Below are positions 60,161 to 64,000 of a DNA stretch of 64,000 bases, in pieces (the first letter of the stretch is position 1; the number at the start of each line of letters is the position of its first letter). Source of the stretch: Sipunculus nudus. Taxonomy: Eukaryota; Annelida; Sipuncula; Golfingiida; Sipunculidae. Made by a program: the position numbers and the translations under genes. The stretch lies in assembly GCA_026874595.1 (NCBI GenBank), contig CM049309.1, positions 11,212,576 through 11,276,575 of the forward strand, written 5' to 3'. A model generated the notes under the pieces. That model did no database searches and had not been told where the DNA came from. It saw only the letters and a program-made list of their open reading frames with translations.

Positions 60161-60948
60161 CTAGTATATATATATTCTCTCTCTGAATATTTATACTTAT
60201 ATAATCATATACAATGTTTATATATATATATATACTGATATATTGTACCTTTGTTTGCACTTACACAAACCAGAAAAAGAATTTATAATCAAGTAATAAA
60301 ATAATAATGATGATGATAATAATAATAATGATAGAAACAAATATAAAATAATATCCGCTTAGCGATGGTAATAAATATTTACAGAAAATGATGATGATTA
60401 TGATGATGTTGATGATACTTGTGCTTACAGGGAGGTCACACAGGGGCCAGCATGAACCCGGCCAGGTCGTTTGGACCAGCAGTTGTACTGAACATGTGGA
60501 GGGACCACTGGGTACGTGTATGTCATGTATAGTTATAGCGTGCAAACTCGTCTCTCTAACCGTTCACACGTTTTTGTGACATAATGGATAAGACAATGGC
60601 CTAACGGTTACTATTTCTAATTTTCTAGGACCTTATTAATATTTTTTGTATAATAACAGCAGGCAGTATAAAGGCTGATACGAGAAAACAGAAACGGCAC
60701 GAACATCAAAGGAACTTTTATTGCTATATTGTATTTTATAAAAATTAATATATAAAACATAAATTTTATTTATATAAAACTTCTTTTTTTAGGTGTACTG
60801 GGTAGGCCCGATCCTTGGAGGCATTTTAGCCTGTCTTTTCCGCCACTACTTGTTACCAATGATCCCAAATAACCGCTCCGACTCTATTGAGCTACGAGAT
60901 ACATCAAAAAGGGGCACAGGCGCAGAAGAGAACGGAAATAAGGTTTGA
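30837..60948 (+). CDS. Aquaporin (MIP family water channel), five exons
   Basis: Exons 30837-31200, 48647-48707, 59835-60039, 60431-60511 and 60793-60948 join in phase to 288 codons plus TGA. The product is a six-helix tetrameric membrane channel for water and possibly other small neutral solutes. Visible are the first helix ([13 protein letters not shown]), loop [15 protein letters not shown], a helix-3 segment [18 protein letters not shown], helix 4 ([13 protein letters not shown]), loop [20 protein letters not shown], and [15 protein letters not shown]. Both NPA boxes and the pore Arg (NPAR) are intact. The sequence looks closest to classical AQP1/4-type channels, but the selectivity positions are unusual. 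The N-terminus before helix 1 (about 50 residues) is long and basic; in-frame Met codons at 30864 and 30933 are alternative starts. Intron 1 is 17.4 kb and intron 2 is 11.1 kb. Confidence 0.92.
31385..31446. repeat. (AT)n microsatellite
   Basis: About 60 bp of AT dinucleotides just after aquaporin exon 1, abutting family G copy 2. Confidence 0.95.
31448..31605. repeat. Dispersed repeat family G, copy 2
   Basis: Homologous to 24757-24915 in the same orientation. It starts immediately after a TA tract and ends in caatatacaatacac. Confidence 0.5.
31749..31813. repeat. (TA)n microsatellite
   Basis: About 64 bp of TA dinucleotides in aquaporin intron 1. Confidence 0.95.
31814..32991. other. Aquaporin intron 1, nothing assigned
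   Basis: Non-coding sequence with a short (tctg)n tract near 32818. The target site of the LTR retrotransposon is at its right end. Confidence 0.4.
32997..33181 (-). repeat. 3' LTR of the retrotransposon
   Basis: Same 185 bases as the 5' copy, with no difference seen by eye. Confidence 0.95.
33182..33193 (-). promoter_or_regulatory. Polypurine tract
   Basis: In sense orientation AGAGGGGGAAAA directly precedes the 3' LTR, where plus-strand DNA synthesis is expected to start. Confidence 0.85.
33330..34247 (-). pseudogene. Integrase core and C-terminus, same frame after the TAA
   Basis: The frame continues in register after the TAA at 34250-34248 with no frameshift. It carries the DDE core: the first Asp in NIDFKGP (about 34205), the second in HSDRGTAF, and the Glu in [10 protein letters not shown]-terminal region ([21 protein letters not shown]) and an acidic, low-complexity tail follow. 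No ATG starts it, so its expression would need readthrough. It was probably part of one polyprotein until a nonsense change. Confidence 0.85.
34248..36944 (-). CDS. gag-pol: Gag-protease-RT-RNase H polyprotein, 898 aa, ends at in-frame TAA
   Basis: Gag-like N-terminus (residues 1-220) without an obvious separate gag stop or frameshift. Two CCHC zinc knuckles follow at 226-239 and 246-259 ([14 protein letters not shown] and [14 protein letters not shown]). The aspartic protease active site DTGSS starts at 307. RT spans about 430-620, with [11 protein letters not shown] and a catalytic box YVDN at 577-580 where Y.DD is usual. RNase H starts with ETDASEF near 718 and has its last Asp in NVAPDTFSR. 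The integrase H-H-C-C zinc domain (HESLCHPG ... CSSCPVC) ends the frame. The ATG at 36944 is only 15 bases past the LTR. Confidence 0.92.
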   Translation of the reverse strand: MERLLRPQVFEIDPSHPEAAKRWTHFYGTFENFIGVIKPEKGTDIEIMKLKTLINYISADVFDFIAEAETYTAAIKMLNTLYVKPKNEVFARHVLATRRQEATESLDAYMQVLKSLSKECNFQAVDADQNRNDYIRDAFINGLQSNSIRQRLLENTTLTLQTAFDQARSLESAQKQSATYHSSSYMLNAATNKPLSTGKESSLFPDECDSRPSDNLMAAATNKSSCFFCGNPRHPRSRCPARDEVCHRCQKKGHFSKVCRSAPSKNASAIVPSTLATVTATTGTSNLQRTLVKCKLNGQYETVVLLDTGSSDSYIDTELVKQLNIDLIPCLSKVKMADSSLNVDIEGYCYVTVSLQGQEYTQVKLLVLKSLCAPVLLGHDFLGQHSSLEVAFGGSRAPLRLNSVTPASVSAPPLFKHLTADCHPIAVKSRRFSEEDRNFIRQEVNRLLEHKIIEHSESPWRAQVLVTKDERHKKRMVVDYSQTVNRFTQLDAYPLPRIDEMIENIAQFRIFTTLDLKSAYHQVPILEQEKHFTGFEADGKLYQFTRIPFGVTNGVAAFQRTIDNIIAENKLCGTYAYVDNVTVCGMNQQEHDDNLQKFLQVANQKKLEFNETKTVYSTETLNILGYTVSHGSYRPDPERLRPLLELPLPQTKKELERVLGMFSYYAQWIQNFSTKVHPLVSSQSFPLAKEAVEAFRALKQDISSAVVVTVDRDVPLVVETDASEFAIAATLNQNGRPVAFFSRTLNASERRHPAVEKEAYAIVEALRKWKHYLLGNHFQLVTDQRSVSFMFDKQNRGKIKNEKLQRWRIELASYSYDIVYRSGEKNVAPDTFSRIQCSMVTSDQKTLKHLHESLCHPGVTRMIHFVKCRNLPYSVDDIRKLCSSCPVCAELKPRYQKF
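36944..36958 (-). promoter_or_regulatory. Candidate self-primer binding site
   Basis: In sense orientation tttaatcatcagaaa starts one base after the 5' LTR and is the exact reverse complement of tttctgatgattaaa inside the LTR (37033-37019). It does not begin with TGG, so it does not fit the CCA end of a tRNA. Its last base is the A of the gag ATG. Confidence 0.75.
36960..37144 (-). repeat. 5' LTR of the retrotransposon
   Basis: Begins TG and ends CA in the sense direction. It contains an initiator-like TCAGTT (37038-37033) but no evident TATA box 30 bases upstream. The 15 bases at 37033-37019 are complementary to the site just past the LTR. A 10-codon upstream frame starts at 37027. Confidence 0.95.
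37150..38228. other. Aquaporin intron 1, nothing assigned
   Basis: Non-coding sequence with a poly-C plus (CA)n stretch near 38079-38110. Confidence 0.4.
38229..38317. repeat. 21-bp tandem repeat, four copies
   Basis: Units of ttgagtacataagtgtatgtc with small changes. The period is a multiple of three, so both strands look open. Confidence 0.85.
38715..38890. mobile_element. hAT-like fragment with 26-base G run
   Basis: The start caggggcgaatccagg and a following ggtccaacc block match the MITE at 47914-48122. A run of 26 Gs is at 38844-38869. The right terminus is not recognised. Confidence 0.45.
39646..39702. repeat. (TAA)n microsatellite
   Basis: About 19 trinucleotide units. Confidence 0.95.
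39787..39914. repeat. Compound microsatellite: G-runs, (TA)n, (GA)n
   Basis: Poly-G blocks with single A interruptions at 39787-39822, TA dinucleotides to 39886, then GA dinucleotides to about 39913. Confidence 0.9.
39915..40854. other. Aquaporin intron 1, nothing assigned
   Basis: Non-coding sequence. No gene or repeat recognised. Confidence 0.35.
40931..43337. mobile_element. Non-autonomous hAT-like element, 2407 bp
   Basis: The terminal inverted repeat cagcggcgtacctag / ctaggtgcgccactg begins CAG.GGCG as hAT ends often do. A perfect 8-bp duplication catgagag (40923-40930 and 43338-43345) is the hAT target length. No transposase-like frame lies inside. The right third is a 155-bp satellite. 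The left flank has a B-box-like ggttcaatcgccgg, so the target may have been a tRNA-type SINE. Confidence 0.85.
42508..43290. repeat. About 155-bp satellite inside the hAT-like element
   Basis: Five units of variable length share ggttccattgtccag, a gggacaaaaaggcca-type block, cactgattatactaattcac, a c-rich run, and aaatcgttcgctaatcattt. The array joins directly to the element's right subterminal GC-rich segment. Confidence 0.85.
43346..45186. other. Aquaporin intron 1, nothing assigned
   Basis: Non-coding sequence. No gene or clear repeat recognised apart from the target duplication at its right edge. Confidence 0.35.
45196..45894 (-). mobile_element. Non-autonomous DNA transposon family C, copy 2 (9-bp target duplication)
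   Basis: 699 bp bounded by a perfect 9-bp duplication cggatatgc (45187-45195 and 45895-45903). Ends are tacgctc on the left and gagagta on the right (one mismatch in the inverted repeat). Inverted relative to 26126-26818. It lies inside aquaporin intron 1. Confidence 0.85.
46251..46538 (+). mobile_element. PIF/Harbinger-like MITE, family D copy 1
   Basis: 288 bp. The left end ggccaaaaaataaataaaaa leads into aggtatggttc, and the right end is nearly its reverse complement (ccataccatttatttttttg, gcc). TTA flanks both sides (46248-46250 and 46539-46541), the Harbinger target type. A conserved interior block is tatgtttcgataaaaatgtc. Confidence 0.8.
46542..46885 (+). mobile_element. PIF/Harbinger-like MITE, family D copy 2
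   Basis: 344 bp in the same orientation as copy 1, directly abutting it through one shared TTA. The second TTA is at 46886-46888. The inverted ends (aggtatggttctcagg / cctgagaaccatacct) are clear. Confidence 0.8.
47443..47889. mobile_element. Cgcgaa-type MITE, copy 1
   Basis: The left ccgttgttaagcttcaaatt(cgcgag) and right (cgcgaa)cttgaaaccgtcgg arms are imperfect inverted repeats, with ttttcgcgg blocks inside both. It resembles 51347-51741. No target duplication was identified. Confidence 0.45.
47914..48122. mobile_element. hAT-like MITE, 209 bp, G/C-run rich
   Basis: Ends caggggcggatccagg and cggatccgcttctg form an inverted repeat. It is flanked by agtaa on both sides (47909-47913, 48123-48127), shorter than the usual 8 bases, so the superfamily is inferred from the end sequence. 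The interior holds runs of G and C. Fragments of the family are at 25439, 38715 and 57877. Confidence 0.65.
48647..48707 (+). CDS. Aquaporin exon 2
   Basis: A 61-nt exon from phase 1 to phase 2, acceptor cttttcag, donor GTAAGT. It encodes helix 3 ([20 protein letters not shown]). It is too short to be found as an isolated frame; the phases and hydrophobic sequence define it. Confidence 0.88.
48757..49574 (+). mobile_element. TTAA-flanked element family B, copy 4, interrupted
   Basis: TTAA at both ends and inverted termini (agccgtctattc / gaatagacctct). Without the 392-bp insert and one duplication copy it is 417 bp and colinear with the other three copies. It lies just after aquaporin exon 2. 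Confidence 0.7.
48860..49251. mobile_element. Long-TIR MITE (Mutator-like), 392 bp
   Basis: A perfect 9-bp target duplication ctgtgacat (48851-48859 and 49252-49260). The arms, about 110 bp each, are near-complete inverted repeats starting cattcactac, then cttcggcctt. The middle is AT-rich. Nine-base duplication with long arms suggests a Mutator-like origin. Confidence 0.88.
49575..51346. other. Aquaporin intron 2, nothing assigned
   Basis: Non-coding sequence with no recognised gene or repeat. Confidence 0.35.
51347..51741. mobile_element. Cgcgaa-type MITE, copy 2 (degenerate)
   Basis: The left arm has ttcgcgttcgaggggttgaa, and the right arm ends tttgaaaatctcgcgaac. It shares the tcacggtcttattt and taatttccct blocks with 47443-47889. 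Boundaries are approximate. Confidence 0.4.
52947..53228. repeat. Inverted repeat with about 76-bp arms around a TA tract
   Basis: Arms 52947-53023 and 53152-53228 are reverse complements with few mismatches (conserved core gaatttacagtgttgttttt). A spacer with a (TA)n tract (53084-53151) lies between them, and more TA tracts lie outside. The arm contains a tgatgatcgggtc...ccgtgaaac segment. Confidence 0.8.
53728..53943 (+). mobile_element. PIF/Harbinger-like MITE, family D copy 3, 5'-truncated
   Basis: Shares tatgtttcgataaaaatgtc, a tttatcttcttga block, tttgatgcgg, and a right end ggtgcctgagaaccatacct with the copies at 46251 and 46542. The left TIR is missing. Confidence 0.65.
54598..54826 (-). 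mobile_element. PIF/Harbinger-like MITE, family D copy 4, partial
   Basis: Inverted relative to copies 1-3: ggtctggttcttaagcaccg at the left, then a run of Cs, ttttcctttgttatgtagtg, and tatcgaaacatacaaaaaag near the right end. Confidence 0.6.
54827..57650. other. Aquaporin intron 2, nothing assigned
   Basis: Non-coding sequence with a short tatcgta repeat near 56712-56750. A 124-codon minus-strand frame at 55868-56242 has no domain or splice support. Confidence 0.35.
57877..57925. mobile_element. hAT-like terminus (caggcgcggatccgg) with G run
   Basis: The same end sequence as 25439 and 47914, followed by a long G run. No partner end was found. Confidence 0.35.
58274..58566. repeat. Tandem duplication, period about 145 bp
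   Basis: Two units share ctcaaatattaa, gcgaaaaacgctag, aaatgtc, atgac, agcaacaaatttt-like and ccgaaatct blocks, and both end aagcgcctgtg (cacgcgcctgtg in the first). Confidence 0.8.
59326..59505. mobile_element. Mariner-like MITE, 180 bp
   Basis: TA on both sides (59324-59325 and 59506-59507). Imperfect inverted ends: left caatgaaacccctgtgtaat, right reading back cagtggaacctttctgtaag. The interior contains repeated ggtcttatta blocks. Confidence 0.6.
59835..60039 (+). CDS. Aquaporin exon 3
   Basis: A 205-nt exon from phase 2 to phase 0, acceptor ttattacag, donor GTAAGT. It encodes loop C, helix 4 and helix 5 up to ALGIMAG. The Asn in GANVT is a possible glycosylation site in extracellular loop C. 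Confidence 0.9.
60082..60144. repeat. (TC)n(TA)n microsatellite
   Basis: Lies in aquaporin intron 3, about 40 bases after the exon 3 donor. Confidence 0.95.
60431..60511 (+). CDS. Aquaporin exon 4
   Basis: An 81-nt phase-0 exon, acceptor gtgcttacag, donor GTACGT. It encodes loop E with the second NPA box and pore Arg ([13 protein letters not shown]), ending at DHW. Confidence 0.92.
60793..60948 (+). CDS. Aquaporin exon 5 (stop)
   Basis: The 156-nt final exon, acceptor tttttttag, entered in phase 0 and ending TGA at 60946-60948. It encodes helix 6 ([16 protein letters not shown]) and a short polar cytoplasmic tail rich in Lys, Arg and Glu. Confidence 0.92.
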   Translation: MYWVGPILGGILACLFRHYLLPMIPNNRSDSIELRDTSKRGTGAEENGNKV

Positions 60949-62440
60949 GCATGCGCACTGAATTGAAAAAAGGAGATTTTCTATGAAAACGAAAATTCGG
61001 CCAGTGACTCTCGAAGTGATGTTCTTAGCTGCCAATGTTCCTAAGGCCATATATATCTTTACTGGATTGGTTTGTTAAGACAACATGAAAGAATAAGAAA
61101 TTTTCCGTCACTTCAGTTTCGAATTAGACCTTACTTTGAAACTGACAAATACTGTGTAACTTGTATGACCAGATCATAGTGTACAAGAGGTGCCATTCAA
61201 GCAATATCACAATCATGTTTCTAGGAAATTGAAAACATTGATAAACATATGTGACACAATTTATAACCAGCTGACGTGAGTTAAATATACATTTCACACA
61301 AATATTATGCTTATCGTAATAAGTAGAAAATATACACTTATTTGCGCTAAATACGTACACAGCTGATTGAAAAAGAATGTAAGGTGTTATTATGATTTCC
61401 GTCGAGTTTTACATGTGACATACCAGGTGAAAATTGCAAGACCAGTAAGCTGCTTTGTCGATTTACTTGGGGTACCTCGGCACAGGTCTTCATTTTAAAA
61501 TACGGTAAACCGCTATTGCATATCAGCGCCATCTTGTGTTCATTTAGTAAAACTCATAACGTTTGAGTAGGGCATTATAACTGGACAATTCCTTTGTATA
61601 TTCTTTAACATTTGAGTGGAACGCCAACGAGAATACCAAACGTTTCACTGCGTTGAGCTGAAACTTTATTAAAGTTAACATTTAAACGAAAGGATATGTA
61701 TCTTAAACTTCGAAATCGTTCAACGTTGAATACAATATGGCGCTGAGGAGCAAAAGTGGTAGTAACCGTAAATAACAATAATCTTGTTCAAAGGTACCCC
61801 ATTTCTCATTGAGGTTATTTATAAATAACCAGGAAATGGAGATAGATATTTGTAAATAGCACATAACTGTACACTTGTGATATCATTCTTTTCTATGAGA
61901 TAGATCTACGATAATTTTAGCATAATTTAATGTTTATACACTCTTAGAAAATCTGTTTACATCTCGTATGAATATTTATACTCAAACTATGATAAATTCT
62001 CACTGCATATCGCGTTTTGATAGTCCTCTCCATTTTGATAGCCTGCACACGATATTTTACCAGTACATCTTAACATGTTGTGTATGTGTTTTGAAATGTT
62101 GTCTATTATGAGTAATGTGATATTTCATCATTACAAACATGTCATTATGTCATGATTGAGCTTAATCAAGAATCATGGTATAGGTGTATTGTTTTTAATG
62201 CCAGTATATTATGTTGATTTTACCATTACGTTATCATTAAAATATTCAAAATATTTATGGTATTGTCTGTTTTTACTTCTTGTACGTGTGAAATATCGAA
62301 AGCTTCATTTGGTGAACAGTTTCGGGGTTATGAAAATATCGGTCATGTTTACTTCAAGTTTCATAACTGTACGCTTTAATATGCTGGCAACGAACGTTTC
62401 CTCTTGTTTTCAGTCTTAAAATGGTACAAGGATATTGAAG
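60949..62440. other. Aquaporin 3' flank
   Basis: Expected to hold the 3' UTR. I did not identify a polyadenylation signal with confidence and see no other gene. Confidence 0.4.
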
Positions 62441-62450
62441 TAGTGTGATT

Positions 62451-62535
62451 TCTCTCTCTCTTTCTCTCTCTATTGGTCTCTCTGTCTTCTCTCTCTCTTT
62501 CTCTCTCTGTATGTCTGTCTGTCTGTCTGTCTGTC

Positions 62536-62604
<69 letters not shown>
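62451..62604. repeat. (TC)n/(TCTG)n/(TA)n compound microsatellite
   Basis: Interrupted TC tracts, then TCTG units, TC again, and TA dinucleotides at the end. Confidence 0.95.
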
Positions 62605-62608
<4 letters not shown>

Positions 62609-63431
62609 TCCTTTGCCAGCGGATAAGTTGTAGCCACATCACCGCCCCCCTACACCCCTTCCCGCAAATCCTGTCCATACACCCCCGTCAGTTTTATAGA
62701 TTTTACAAGAATCATGTCAACACTCAGCTATAATATAATGTTCGTTTAGGTTTACAAAAACGTTCGCCCAACCTACCCCGATGAGTTCCCTCCCCCCACC
62801 TCCTTTGGAAATGAATTTACGCCACTGCGCAGAAGCATCGTAACTGTGAGTAAGTATGTGCGAGAAATGTCAAACAACTTTGTTGGCGACCCAAGAAACT
62901 AAATTGTGACTGATTGGAGACAAAAATGAGAATTTTACATTTTTATTGCGCAAATGCCCCGCTAATGTCCCCAAATTATAATGATTCTAAGAGAAATCCT
63001 GTCGCTAAATTTAACGTTTATTCTTGCAATTTGTATCTCTAACTAGTCGCCAACAGTTGCAGTCCAGTTAGGTGGAGGCTTACAAACGGCCACGGCCCAT
63101 CCCCACAGGACTGGCCACCGTTTGATGTGTACTTATTCCGGTTCGATTATTGTAACAGAGCGTTTGTGATTACTGATTTGTGTAGGAGTCTGCAACTCAT
63201 GAACAATGGGACCCCATGACCCATTTTCCATTTTTGTATTGGTCTCGTTAGTGGACAACATAATTTTAATACACATCCTATTATTCACCGTATTCATCAC
63301 ACTGCTCAAGTTTCAAGCGACTGCTTTAAATATCAGTGATTTTAACTTAAAGCGCAATGGTTCACCTATCAATTGTTCCATGCGCGGTCTCCAGGTGGCA
63401 GTAAAAGCGTCCAAGGCAAAGTTGAGCGGAG

Positions 63432-63520
63432 TGCAAGGCATGCAGGAAACAAAACTCGAGCTCTTCTTTCGGATTGCAAGGCATGCAGGAAACAAAACTC
63501 AAGCTCTTCTTTCCTAGAAT
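63432..63520. repeat. 45-bp tandem duplication
   Basis: Two copies of gcaaggcatgcaggaaacaa followed by aactcgagctcttctttc, with only one or two differences in the shared part. Confidence 0.85.
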
Positions 63521-63667
63521 CTTTTTTGAGGAGGGCTATGAGATGAGCGCTGAATGATAAAATTTCAGAGTACTCAACTTTACTGGAGATGCCAAATATG
63601 TGTAGTCTCGAGGTAGCCCGGGTACTAGGAATCACGGCAGAGGTTTATAAGACATTACATAAACTAA

Positions 63668-64000
63668 ATGCCGGCGCGTAGGAATAAATGTGATGAACCC
63701 AGGCAATGTAGTTCGATTAAATGCGTTGGATAAGAATTGATTAAAGAAAGATCACATGAATATGGATGTTTTTTTGTGGTAAGGACTTCTAGGAATAAGC
63801 AATATTTGTTAAAATCTGCATATGCTATGAATATAGAAGGTGTATCCTTGAAGTGTGACATTTTTTTTATGATTTACAAATGAGACAAGTTGTCCTGGGC
63901 GTCCCACAATTTCTAACTGCATGGAAGAGCTGTGCTTTATAAGTAGAAACGACCTCTGGCGTATGAGTTTTCCTCCAACTGTGAGAGAATACCGAGGGTT
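63668..64000. repeat. Dispersed repeat family F, copy 2 (runs off the edge)
   Basis: Colinear with 24228-24545, with the same order of blocks (ggcgcgtaggaataaatgtg, aaatgcgttgga, ggaataagcaatat, ccttgaagtgtgac, cgacctctggcg). Confidence 0.55.

Overview
This window looks like intron-rich, AT-rich animal nuclear DNA, most likely from a lophotrochozoan and probably a mollusc. It shows GT-AG introns of 1 to 17 kb, dense microsatellites, long poly-G/poly-C runs, TIR elements with animal-type target duplications, a CR1-like LINE, and tandem gaccttgacc repeats of the kind common in marine invertebrate genomes. The phylum is an inference. No bacterial gene or CRISPR array was seen.

Two host genes are supported by splice sites and reading phase. 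On the minus strand, six exons (11237 down to 2555) encode the N-terminal 258 residues of an FGGY-family carbohydrate kinase, best matched to animal FGGY/D-ribulokinase; the remaining exons should lie beyond the left edge. On the plus strand, five exons (30837 to 60948) encode a complete 288-residue aquaporin with two NPA motifs. Its introns 1 (17.4 kb) and 2 (11.1 kb) carry a heavy load of mobile elements. The genes are transcribed divergently, about 19.6 kb apart.

The rest is mostly transposon-derived. 0-12 kb: FGGY introns with a 21-bp minisatellite, a 145-bp satellite carrying nuclear-receptor-like half-sites, tRNA-like SINE pieces and TTAA-flanked elements. 12-22 kb: a hAT-like element, a 60-bp repeat array, and a decayed CR1-like LINE (PHD finger, coiled coil, esterase remnant, RT) with a 384-bp insertion. 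22-30 kb: several dispersed repeats and a 693-bp element with a perfect 9-bp target duplication. 31-48 kb (aquaporin intron 1): a young Ty3/gypsy-like LTR retrotransposon, a 2.4-kb hAT-like element containing a 155-bp satellite, a second copy of the 9-bp-duplication family in inverted orientation, a tandem pair of PIF/Harbinger-like MITEs and a 209-bp hAT-like MITE. 48-60 kb (intron 2): a TTAA-flanked element split by a 392-bp MITE with about 110-bp inverted repeats and a perfect 9-bp target duplication, further Harbinger-like copies, an inverted-arm structure around a TA tract, and a mariner-like MITE.

The most notable system is the LTR retrotransposon at 32997-37144. It has identical 185-bp LTRs, a TGTAA target duplication and one continuous Gag-Pol frame broken by a single TAA. 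One base beyond its 5' LTR is a 15-nt sequence perfectly complementary to a stretch just downstream of an initiator-like motif in the same LTR. That is the geometry of Tf1-type self-primed reverse transcription rather than tRNA priming, and the primer-binding site ends on the first base of the gag start codon.
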